Shown: positions 10,534 to 20,600 of the stretch, one piece after another
Numbering within the stretch: position 1 is the stretch's first letter
How the letters are laid out: the number at the start of each line of letters is the position of its first letter
NCBI RefSeq assembly: GCF_028583425.1
Contig: NC_072796.1
Location: forward strand, 142,299,464-142,363,463
DNA length: 64,000 bases
DNA from: Eublepharis macularius
Lineage: Eukaryota; Chordata; Lepidosauria; Squamata; Eublepharidae
Reading direction: 5' to 3'
Notes under the pieces: model-generated
Database searches by the model: none
Told to the model about the DNA's origin: nothing
The model's input: only the letters and a program-made list of their open reading frames with translations
Position numbers and translations under genes: made by a program

Positions 10534-11045
10534 GGTGGCTGAGCGTGTGTGATGCGCCGTCAAGTCGCCTCCGACCTATGGCGACCCTATGAAGGAAAGA
10601 CCTCCAAAACATCCTATCATTAACAGACTTGCTCAGGTCCTGAAAACTGGAGGACGTGGCTTCTTTGATTGAGTCCAGCCACCTCGATTTAGGTCTTCCT
10701 CTTTTCCTGCTGCCTTCCACTTTTCCTAGCATTACTGACTTTTCCAGAGAATCTTTGTCTTCTCATGATGTGACCAAAGTACGATAGCCTCAGTTTTGTC
10801 ATTTTAGCTTCTAGGGAGAATTCAGGCTTGATTTGATCTAGTACCATTTGCCTTTTTGGCTGTCCATGGTATCTGCAAAACTCTCCTCCAGCACCACATT
10901 TCAAATGGATAAATTTTCTTCCTGTCAGCTTTCTTCACCATCCAACTTTCACATCCATACATAGTAATGGGGGATACCATAGTTTGGATTATCTTGATGA
11001 AGGCTGAGATAATGGCAAAGAGGGTTTCTTCTGTCTTGCTTTGGT
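10534..11045 (-). repeat. RTE-BovB LINE, ORF2 C-terminal end
   Basis: The minus strand encodes stretches typical of the BovB reverse transcriptase C-terminus: KLRLSYFGHIMRR, then MLGKVEGSRKRGRPKSRW and LDSIKEAT, then RRLDGA. A 3' end of the GGTCGGAGGCGACTTGACGG type follows. The copy is 5'-truncated and shifts frame between FGHIMRR and MLGKVEG. BovB is a LINE known for spread between reptiles and mammals, so this is a good marker of squamate origin. Confidence 0.85.
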
Positions 11046-11144
11046 TTCGTGAGTTATTGTTTCAATACTGGTACTCGAATTGGCGGTTTAACCTTTACCT
11101 CTGGATACTTGCAAGAGAAAAAAATAGGACACAAGCTTTATAAA

Positions 11145-11369
11145 AATAGTAAAGAGTCCAGTAGCACCTTTAAGACTAACCAACTTTATTGCAGCATAAG
11201 CTTTCGAGAACCACAGCTCTCTTCATCAGTTGCAACTTTTTTCAGATACATCTCATGAAGAGAGCTGTGGTTCTCGAAAGCTTATGCTACAATGAAGTTG
11301 GTTAGTCTTAAAGGTGCTACTGGACTCTTCTGTTTTTCTACTGCAGACTAACACACCTAACTCCTCTGC
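11145..11369. mobile_element. Penelope-derived palindromic insertion
   Basis: Exact 11-bp target duplication AGCTTTATAAA at 11134-11144 and 11370-11380. The arms (GAGTCCAGTAGCACCTTTAA and its inverse) flank a centre with two head-to-head hammerhead-like motifs; the plus-strand one reads CATGAAGAGAGCTG..TTCTCGAAAGC, so its core is slightly altered. Confidence 0.85.
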
Positions 11370-11380
11370 AGCTTTATAAA

Positions 11381-12820
11381 TAAATTGGTTGCACCTATTT
11401 TATAATATTTTGGGAGAGGGGACAGAACTTTTTTTCTTTACACTTTTTCTAATTTGAACACCTTGTCAGCCTCCAATCCCATAGCAAAATAGTTTTTATT
11501 TTTTAACAAAAATGCTGCTAATGAATCTGTGACTTGAAGAGACTGGATTTTTTTTAACCCTTTGCCTTCACACCAAGTCCCCACTGCCAATCACCACCCA
11601 CAAACTGCTTTTATCCCCTTTAGGAAAAAATCAGGGGTTTGCAGACGTTTTTCTCAGTAGGGGTAAAACTGGTCTGGTACAGGTGATTTTCAGCAGGAAA
11701 ATAGTCCCAAGCGGAAATGGGACGTTAAAAACCCTCCCCTCCCTTCCCATTGCAGCTCCCGTTGGTGCATTTTACAAAAACAAGAGCATGGTTGTAAAAA
11801 CAAATCACAGACTTGTTACTCTTCGTTCTGCTCTCTCTTGTCTGATTTGATCCCTCTGCCCAAAATAACACTTTGGCCCTTTCTTGCAGAGATGCTCTGT
11901 TCTAATTCCAGCTCACATACTCACGTTTTCAATGATGCTGATACGCCTGCTTCTGCTGAGACTGCAAAAACCGGGTCTCATCTCATCCCTTATCAATGAC
12001 TGCAGTTTTTTATTTACTGGCTTTCCTCTTTCTTATTTTGCTTTGTGTTCCTGCCTGGAGCTTGTCTCCCTGTTGGATTTATCTTGTACGATGTTGTGAT
12101 CACGTTGCACCTTTTTTCCCCTCTTCCATCTTCCTTCCCATTTCGGAATCCAGCTGCTACTTTTCCCGTTCTCACAAACCTCTCCATGGACTAATTTCAC
12201 TTGGTCTTTTTTTGCTACATTCTCTATGCTCTCTTCTTTGGACCCTCTGCTTTGCTAATACAGACACTTTTTAAATCACACAATCTCTTTCATGAGCTCT
12301 CTTTTGTATTCACCCCATCAAACTGGCTATTGATTGTGGAGGGGAGGAAAACAACGTAAACTGCTTTAGGTCTTCATTGGGGTATAAATGAAGTAATTAA
12401 ATAAAAATGTGTCAAATTCTCTTCTGTTTAGGGACTATCAAAGGAGTAGCAAAGATTGCATAGGACAAACGCAGCAGATACCAACGCCAAGTGACTGTGG
12501 GGGAGTTTTGCTGGAAGATGCAAGTCTGCCACAGGTACAGGAAGGAGAGGGGGCTGCTGTACAGGTGTGCAAAACCCTTCCAGGCATCAGGATTAGAGAA
12601 GGCGAAGTGTGACAGCTGGGACTGGAGGCAGAAGGCACCAGAAATGGGGTGAAGGATGTAAAGGCTTTTTATCCAGCCCTGCCCCAGCTATTCAGCATGG
12701 CACCCAACACACTGCACCTTCCATTCCCACCTAAACCAACCGCTTCTCCTAACCAACCAACCACAAAAAATACTCATGGGACAGACGTGATAAAATCCAG
12801 AGGTTATGTCTTCACTTGGT
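11381..12820. other. Unassigned intergenic stretch
   Basis: AT-rich then mixed sequence. A short open frame at 12409-12612 has no recognisable domain. 12300-12410 resembles a decayed LINE tail (GGGGTATAAATGAAGTAATT). No host exon is identified. Confidence 0.35.
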
Positions 12821-12822
12821 GA

Positions 12823-13072
12823 ATAATAACAACATTCAATTTATATACCGCCCTCCAGGACAACTTAACACCCACTCAGAGCAGTTTACAAAGTGTGTTA
12901 TTATCTTCATGACAATCACCCTGTGAGGTGGGTGGGGCTGAGAGAGCTCTGAAAGAGCTGTGACTGACCCAAGGTCACCCAGCTGGCTTCAAGCGGAGGA
13001 GTGGGGAATCAAACCCGGCACTCCAGATTAGAGTCCTGCCGCTCTTAACCACTACACCAAACGGGCTCTCAA
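12823..13072 (-). repeat. Sauria-type tRNA-derived SINE
   Basis: A nearly full-length minus-strand copy: ATTCAATTTATATACCGCCC (3' end), the ACCCTGTGAGGTGGGTGGGG body, and a head ending ACTACACCAAACGGGCTCTC. A second partial copy follows directly. Confidence 0.85.
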
Positions 13073-13074
13073 TA

Positions 13075-13256
13075 ATAATAGTGTTATTATTATCCTCGTG
13101 ACAATCACCCTGTGAGGTGGGTGGGGCTGAGAGAGCTCTGAGAGAGCTGTGACTGCCCCAAGGTCACCCAGCTGGCTTCAAGGGGAGGAGTGGGGAATCA
13201 AACCCGGCTCTCCAGATTATAGTCCTGCTGCTCTTAATCACTACACCAAACTGGCG
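13075..13256 (-). repeat. Sauria-type SINE, partial copy in tandem
   Basis: A minus-strand head and body without the 3' end, directly abutting the copy at 12823-13072 after a short ATAATA run. It could be a second insertion into the AT-rich junction or a head duplication like that at 7556-7918. Confidence 0.75.
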
Positions 13257-13871
13257 ATGCTTTCTTTTGGCACTCTAGAACCACAAAAAGGCACCCCCTC
13301 AGTTGCAGCTCACTGCCAGGAGCGTTCTTTCACAGCTTTGTGACAAGGCATTGCCCACCTGTGCTCCTGCAGAACAGCTGACCACCTACTGGGAATGAGA
13401 GCAGACAGGCCAGGCCAGGCCAGAGGTTCCTTGGGGTCTGAGACAGCAGGTGGCCTGCCTGACTATGAGGGGGCTCAGGTGACAACGCAGAGCCCACGCA
13501 CCAAGGAAGCCAGGGACAAAGTTGGCCCCAGGTGCTCCTATCCTTTCTGGCCAGCTCCGTTTTTCTGCCCTTCCTGGTGACTGTGGCGCGTCAACTCCCT
13601 GTCAGGTGCCTTTTCGGCTCCTGTGGAACTTTTGCCTTTGGGACAGCATTGAGTATTTTGAGCAGAGGGGTTGATGCCTTCCCCACCCCCACCCCACAAT
13701 TTTGAATTGATCAGAGGAAAGGATACGAGCAGTCATGGGGCCAACTCTGGCGCTGGTTTAATGCCCGTATTCCAGAGCAAAACTGGAGCTTTCTAGATCA
13801 CTCCTGGGCAACTATACTGGATACATCAGGAAATGCTCCCTGTAGCACAAGGAACTTCATTCCTCTTCCCA
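13257..13871. other. Unassigned intergenic stretch
   Basis: Fairly GC-rich single-copy-looking sequence with no recognisable exon. An imperfect CAGGC run lies at 13406-13424. Confidence 0.3.
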
Positions 13872-13995
13872 ATCATAAAATCATGGGGTCGGAAGGGGCC
13901 TCCAGGCTCATCTAGTCCAACCCCCTGCACAATGCAGGAAATTCACAACTACCTCCCCTCCCCACTCCCAGTGACCCCTGCTCTGTGCCCAAAAG
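13872..13995 (-). repeat. CR1-like LINE 3' end
   Basis: ATAAAATCATGGGGTCGGAA, TCATCTAGTCCAACCCCCTG and CACAATGCAGGAAATTCACA form the inverted CR1 3' untranslated end that is common in sauropsid genomes. Confidence 0.75.
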
Positions 13996-14269
13996 ATGGA
14001 GCAGGTTGATCATATCACAGAACTTTGACATTTTCACCTCCAAAGCCAAAAGAGCATTGCCCAACCACCTTTAAGGCATTCGACTCTAAACTCATGGTAT
14101 GCGTATGGGCCCCAATCCAGAAACGGGCTACAGCCAAACTCAATTTTGTATGGGAAAGACCAGATTTTTTTTAAAAAAAATCAAAACAATCCCTTAACAC
14201 TAACAAAAGCACAAAACGAATGAGTATGAGATAATGTTGAAGAATTAATGAATAATGATGAACAATTAA

Positions 14270-14740
14270 CAGCTTTGGAGGAAGGCCTTGAGTGGAACGC
14301 CACAGGGCTCTGTCCTTGGTCCTATACCGCATGACGTTCTTAGAAATGGCTTTGGATGCTCATAAAATTGGCAGAGGAAACAGAGCTGAGAGGAACAGCC
14401 AACACCAAAGATAACAGAGGCAGGTTTCTGAATGAACTTGGCTGGCTAGAAAACCCAGCCAAGGCCAACCACGTGAATTTCAACAACGATAAATGAAAAG
14501 GCTTACATTTTGGGACCAAAAAAATCAAAACCGTTAAGTATAGGACGGGAGGTAGGGAACCTGGTTTAACAAGCAGCACATGTAAAAAGGATATTGGTGT
14601 CTGAGCTGATGACAAGCTACACATGAGCCCCCAGCGTGATGTGGCTGCTACAAAAGCAAATGCAATCCTGGGCTGCACTCTCAGAAACACAGCAGTCAGG
14701 CCTCATCTGGTTCTGAGCACTCATTTTAAGAAAGATCTGG
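14270..14740 (+). repeat. CR1 LINE, reverse transcriptase fragment
   Basis: The start encodes a decayed (T)PQGSVLGP motif of CR1 reverse transcriptase, at about 14292-14325. The later part carries the CR1 thumb sequence (GTAGGGAACCTGGTTTAACA, AAAAAGGATATTGGTGTCTG, TGATGTGGCTGCTACAAAAG). It is truncated at both ends and has several frame breaks. Confidence 0.7.
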
Positions 14741-15351
14741 ACAAATAAGAACACCCCCTCAACACTGGGCTCTCCTTACCCATGAAAAGTCAAAGGAACA
14801 GGTAAGATTGTTTTTAACTTGTAAGAAATAAAGCCCTTCTGGATACGATAGCTTATACTGACAGCGCCCAACAGCTTTCTAGCTAGCTGGCTTTTCTAAA
14901 TTCCACAAAACTGCTCATATTTTTTACAGCTGATGACATTTCCAAGAATCCTGCACATTTCAGAATGAACCACTAAAACAGCCGGGTGCTAGGCTGGTTT
15001 AAATGTGACGCTGGGCAAGACAAGAGAAACATGCTCCCGGAGGAATTTGCCGTCACACAGCTTCTCATTTAAACAGGGCTACTACCTGTGTGAAGAAGCT
15101 CAACGGGCCCCATGACTGCTTTGCGTGGGGGCAACTGTTTCAAGGAGGCAACTGCCAAGCCCCGTGGGAGTGTGTGTCAGCCTCCCCCAGGACCTTATTC
15201 AAGTCTAACACGCTGCATACCTATGCAGCAAGCCCCTCCGCTACCACACCAGCCCTTCCCCAAACTCCTCAGGTTTTGATGGACTGAGCCGACATGTTTA
15301 CACCGGAGATTATTTCCTTGCTGTGCACAACATACCTTGGCTACTAGGGGT
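14741..15351. other. Unassigned intergenic stretch
   Basis: No recognised gene or repeat. Short open frames have no known domain. Confidence 0.3.
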
Positions 15352-15445
15352 CAATAATAATAATAATAATAATAATAGTTATTTATAGTCCGCCTTTCTC
15401 ACTGAGACTCAAGGTGGATTACATCGTGTGAGATTAGTACAATGC
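15352..15445 (-). repeat. ATT microsatellite and LINE-like tail
   Basis: A run of about eight AAT units (15354-15378) is followed by GTCCGCCTTTCTCACTGAGA, the inverted LINE-like 3' tail also seen at 48370. Confidence 0.6.
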
Positions 15446-15662
15446 TGTAGCACAGCAGTTAAGTGGCTCAACTGCAAATCAGCAGTCTCCTGGTTCGAAT
15501 CCCACTGCTGCCATGAGCTCAGTAGGTGGCCTTGGGACAACTGCTCCTCTCAGCCCAGCTCCCCAGCTGCATTGTGGGGATAACAACAACACTAACTTGT
15601 TCACCACTCTGGATGAGGCACTAATCTGTCTAGAATAGTATATAAGTGCAGTTGTTATTAAT
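15446..15662 (+). repeat. tRNA-derived SINE, second family
   Basis: Head GCTGTAGCACAGCAGTTAAG, clear B box GGTTCGAATCCC, body GCCATGAGCTCAGTAGGTGG and CAGCTGCATTGTGGGGATAA, 3' end CACTAATCTGTCTAGAATAG with a GTTATTA tail. It differs from the Sauria-type SINE in both head and 3' end. Relatives: 19735-19955, 29640-30095, 40020-40215, 63455-63690. Confidence 0.75.
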
Positions 15663-16450
15663 ATCTGTTTTTCTGAGGTTACACGTCTGTGAGAGGAACC
15701 AGAAAAAAAGCCAGGCTTGGAATTCAGGGAGAAACCAGCAAAGGGTCCCCCATTTCTTTTGGTTTCCTGTTTTGAGGCTGCAGCTTAGATATTTGTAATC
15801 AAGGAACAAACACAGGCAGGGATGGGTGGCTGGGGATAATGTACATTCAGAGGAAGGTTTTCTCTCTGGGGGAGGGGGAGTACAGCAGTGTTGGAATGAA
15901 CAACTCTTTTCGCTGTAGCAAACTCACTGGGTCCAACTAACATGACAAAATGTGACTTGGACAGCTGAGCCTCGTGGCTGCCTGCCTGCTAAAACAAGTC
16001 ACATTTACAACCGTGCCTTGCCTGGAAAACCGTACAGGCGGTGCCAAATGTCACCTGCAACTGGAGGCACTTCCCACTATCACCGCAATGGGGTTTTGGA
16101 AATCCTTTGGCAGCCTGATAAGCATGAGCCAGATGCACACCAAAGCCATCACACAACTGTTCCAGCACACCCACCAACGACTCCCTCCACACCCACCCCT
16201 CGGCCAATGGTGCCCAGTATCCCAGGACATTCCTGATGATGTCTGGACAGACAGCCATCGGAGGGGTGCCAGGCTGCCCTGGGAAAGGGCGCCCGTCTGC
16301 TCCTCGCCATCCTCTCCTTGCAGCCCCGTTGCTGCTTCCTTTACCATGGCTGAGCTGATGCTTGTGCTTTTATACGGCAAAAAGCAGCAGAGGGCTGGGA
16401 TGAGGGATGGCTCCAAAGGAAGCAAACATGAATGAGATGGAACCGTCAAA
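15663..16450. other. Stretch beyond the STX17 poly(A) site
   Basis: No repeat or gene is recognised. Overlapping open frames on both strands near 15950-16450 have no known domain and look like chance frames in GC-rich DNA. Confidence 0.3.
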
Positions 16451-16470
16451 ATAACAAAACTCTGTTCTGT

Positions 16471-16476
16471 TTTATT
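16471..16476 (-). terminator. STX17: Probable STX17 poly(A) signal
   Basis: The minus strand reads AATAAA about 0.97 kb downstream of the STX17 stop codon, followed by a GAACAGAGTTTTG stretch in the expected cleavage zone. It is the first canonical hexamer I see downstream of the stop, so it is the likely 3' end. Confidence 0.5.
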
Positions 16477-17441
16477 AAACCATTTTGCAGTCCCGGTCAG
16501 CCAGGTTATCTCAAAACCATCAGAGTCTTCCTCAGAAGTCCTCTCGGCAGATTATCAAGTCACATGGCAAACTAGAAAGGCTTTGGTTGGCACGACATCA
16601 TCTTTGGCCAAGCTTTCCTCGTCTTCTCTCGCTGCTCAGTCGATGGAGGAGGAAAAAGAGTTCAGAAAAAACCCAAGTGCAGCCATGTTCCCCTACAATT
16701 GTCATCTGACCCTCAGCAATCCTTCCACCTCTGGCTGAGTTGGCAAAGAGGGTTTTGGAAACAGGCTGACGCTTGTGAAATTTATTCAGAAAGCAAATCC
16801 TGTGACTTTCCTCAAAGTAACACTTTAAAAACAGAGCCAGAGCTCGACCTGATACTGCTCTTCAAAAAAAGAAAAGTAGTGTTTGGGGAGAAAGGAGCAG
16901 ATTGTCACTGCCGGCCTGCTCAGGGTGTCAAGAGGGTGAACTGCAATCGTAGCCTGAACCGTGCAGGGCCCACCACTCCTGCGCTTTCCCTGGGATCCGA
17001 GCACGGAGAACCCTGCAAGAACAAAGACCTCATCCCACGAAGGCATCTCTGGGCACCTGAGCCAAACACAGTGTCTTGAGTTGCTGAGGCACCAAAGTGC
17101 TTATGCTCTAAAATACTGTCTTAAAACCCCTTCTGTTTTTCCAGAAAAAAAAAAAACATGTTGTGAGCACTATAAAAACCCTTTAAAAAGTACAGGGAGG
17201 ATCATTTGCCGGATGATCTTCCTTTGTAATGACTTTATGCTGAAATATGCAACTCTTGGTTCTCAGAACGAAGAGGCTGGTGCAACCCGGTGAGAAGAGT
17301 CAGGATACTCTTGTCTGGTTCCCAAACAGGAGAGAACGCCGAGGTGCATTCCCGTTCACAGGGATCCGAGAGACATTCATCAAAGCAAGGGCAGTGGGGC
17401 CAGCTAGCCGGCCAGCCTGCCTGGGTCAAGGTAGCCTCCGC
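16477..17441 (-). other. STX17: STX17 3' untranslated region
   Basis: Inferred from the stop codon at 17442-17444 and the poly(A) signal at 16471-16476. It contains no recognised mobile element, unlike almost every other kilobase here, which fits exonic sequence. The open frames within it are not supported as coding. Confidence 0.5.
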
Positions 17442-17681
17442 TCAGGTGCAGTTCCCGTCACCCTCTCTGGGAAGGTTGGGGCAGCTGCAGGACAGGTCCT
17501 CAATCATCTTTTGCCGCTTCCTCTGTATCAGTTTCCCACCGGTGAAACCCAACACGCCCCCACCAAGCGCGGCTGCAATTCCTGCCACCTTGAAACCCGC
17601 AAGGAGTCCAATCGGGCCCCCCACAACGCCACCAATGAGTGCGCCTGCCACAGGCAGAGCGGCCAGCTTGTACTTTGCAGC
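17442..17681 (-). CDS. STX17: STX17 coding exon 7 (membrane hairpin and stop)
   Basis: 79 codons and a stop: AAKYKLAALPVAGALIGGVV, then GGPIGLLAGFKVAGIAAALG, GGVLGFTGGKLIQRKRQKM and a tail ending GDGNCT. It encodes both membrane segments, with the closely spaced glycines typical of syntaxin-17, and the basic stretch after them. Acceptor TTTTTTCCAG. Confidence 0.96.
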   Translation of the reverse strand, partial: AAKYKLAALPVAGALIGGVVGGPIGLLAGFKVAGIAAALGGGVLGFTGGKLIQRKRQKMIEDLSCSCPNLPREGDGNCT

Positions 17682-20600
17682 CTGGAAAAAAGAAGAGGGG
17701 GAAATGCTTTTCAGAACAACTGCCTGGAAGGGCGCACAATTAGAAACAGGCTTCAGTGTCTCTTTCTTGGTCAAAGCATTACAAGGCAGGCTTTCACATA
17801 GCAGCAAAAACCTCCCAAGTATTAATTTTAAGAAATTAAATATATGAATCTCACATGCCCAGTCCTGAAGGAGACTGACTTAATTATTTCAATTCCAGCA
17901 ATAATTCATTAGCAGCCTGAATAAGTCTCATTAGCCCAAGACTGTCAGAGCGTGGCTGCTAAGCAGGGTCAGCCATGGAGACCACAAAGACCAGGGCCAC
18001 AATACACAGGCAGGCAAGGCCAAACCTTACAGAACAGCCTGCCAGAGCAGGTCTGGAAAGCTCTCACCTGACTTTCCACAAACTATGCTAAGCTGAATTA
18101 TTCAGGAGGGCTTTTTTACTCAAGTAATAAGAACGTGCTGTAAGAAATAGTAAAGAGTCCAGTAGCACCTTAATGACTAACCAAATTTATTGTAGCATAA
18201 GCTTTTGAGAACCACAGCTCTCGTCTGACGAAGAGAGCTGTGGTTCTCGAAAGCTTATGCTACAATAAAGTTGGTTAGTCTTAAAGGTGCTACTGGACTC
18301 TTTACTATTTTGCGACTACAGACTAACACAGCTAACCTCTCTGGATCTACTTTAAGAAATGGCTCAGAGAGAACGCTTGGATAGTGACAGGATCTGTAGA
18401 CTATTCTACTGGGTTATGTCTGTTGATGTAGATATGCCTCTATGAGATAGCTTCCATCTCCTTAAGGTGAGGTAAAGGTAGTCTCCCTGTGCAAGCACTG
18501 AGTGTCATTACTGACCCATGAGGGGGGACGTCGCATCACGACATTTTCTTGGCAGACTTTTTACGGGGTGGTCTGCCATGGCCTTCCCCAGTCATCTACA
18601 CTTTATCTAAACTGGGTACTCATTTTACCGACCTCAGAAGGATGGAAGGCTGAGTCAACCTTGAGCTGGCCACCTGAACCCAGCTTCCGCCAGGATCCAA
18701 CTCAGGTCATGAGCAGAGCTTGGGCTGCAGTACTGCTGCTTACAACTCTGCACCGTAGGGCTCCTTCTCCATCTTCATTAATCATGTCAGATTTAATTAC
18801 TTACACTTTGTTTCATGTGTATGTTTCTGATTTACGGTCGTTTCAAATTTCTGCGAACCAACCCATACCCTATTGCATTTCATCACTGAATGTTCGAGAT
18901 TTTGATCATAGTGCATTCGTTCACTGACAGTGCAACCCGAAGCAAAGTTACTCCAGTCTAAGACCACTGAAATCAATGAGCTTAGATTGGAGTAACACTG
19001 CTAAGGAGTGCAGTGAAAATGTCCTATAATAATATTTGATTTACATACTGCCCTTCAGGACAACTTAATGTCCACTCAGAGCAGTTTACAAAGTATGTCA
19101 TTATTATCCCCGCAACAAACACCCTGTGAGGTGGGTGGGGCTGAGAGAGCTCTGAGAGAGCTGTGATCAGCCCAAGGTCACCCAGCTGGCTTCAAGCGGA
19201 GGAGCGGGGAATCAAACCCGGCTCTCCAGATTAGAGTCCCGTACTCTTAACCACTACACCAAACTGGTTACTAGTTGTTCTTATTGACTTGCACTGTGTA
19301 ATCTACCTTGGATCTCAGTAAGAAAGGCAGATTATAAACAAACCACCTCCGCTCATCTTTTGCCTTGAAAACCCCTTGAGGGGCTGCCATTAGTCAGTTG
19401 CAACTTACCAGTACTTTCTTAGTATTAATAATTCACTGGTGGGGTTTTTAGGGTCATCCACTTAGTAGTAAAATATATCTGCAAGATTTTTCTAAAGCTT
19501 TCCAAAGTATTGAAAGCATTTACACAATAGATATCTGCAGCTTTTGATGCCGTCGCTCACGGTACCCCTCTGGATCCCATTTCCGGCTTGAATCTGGGAC
19601 TTGGGACAGGCTTGGGACTCTTTGCAGAGGTTTCAGACCTACCTTGAGGGTAGGATTCAGAGTGCAGTATAGGGGACTGCTGCTCTGCCCCTTAGCCTCT
19701 GGCCTTTGGGGACCCACAACAACTGTAAAGCTGCTGAGGGTGGTCATCCAGAGATCTGGGCTGAGAAGCCACCGATGTGCAGATGACCCTCAGCTCTGCC
19801 TCGCTGCTCTTATTATCCCCCACAATCCAGCTGGGGATGAGAGGAGTGGCTCACCCTAGGCCACCTGCTGAGCTCATGGCAGGAGTGGGAGTCGAACCCA
19901 CAGAGTGCTGATTAGCAATCCAGCCACTAACTGCTACGCTACGGCAGCTCTCTTTTCTCGGTCGTCCCTCAATGCATTTCTTTGAAAGTAAGCCCAACTT
20001 TTCCTCCTTTTACATCTGCAAGAATTGGAGCCTGCCCTTGGGGGTTTCACTCCTTGTGCGTCACTGCCGGCCCTCCATTTTGCACACAACCCATTTCACC
20101 CTTTGCTGGTTCCTGCAAGTGTTTCCCGAGAAACGACAGGAAAGAGCAGCAGATAAAACCGAGGGCGGGCAGGCCGACGGCCAGCAGGAAACGACCCCTA
20201 CCTTCCCCAGGCTTTTGGTTCCCTCCTCAACGTTCACAGCGGCATTGCTGACGTTGTCTTCGATTCTGTCGATCTTCTCCTGCTGGGACTACATGCAAAG
20301 CGATGGTCAGAGAGCTGTTGCTACCCAGAAGCAGCAGGACGTCAACAAACAGGCCACAACGGCACGGTTCTCCTGTTGCCCTCAGCAGCCTTATGGCAGC
20401 TCAGTCATAGCTTCTAATAAGCTTACCGAAAGCACAAAACAACAGAGCGAGCATTTCCCCCTTAGGCAATACAACACAGCAACAACACTCAAGGGACTGC
20501 TAAGTTACGAAATGAACTTGCGTTACTGCTGCAACAGCTTTGTTTCCTACCTTTAGAATCGACAAGTAACTTAAAGACACCGGCTCTTGCTACAACCAAG

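Noticed and set aside
15446-15662. tRNA gene (clear B box GGTTCGAATCCC)
   Set aside because: No cloverleaf or acceptor stem can be completed; the SINE body and tail follow, and many sister copies exist in the window.
19972-20556. Plus-strand frame of 194 codons
   Set aside because: It is antisense to STX17 coding exon 6 and its flanking introns; the minus-strand exon explains the open sequence.
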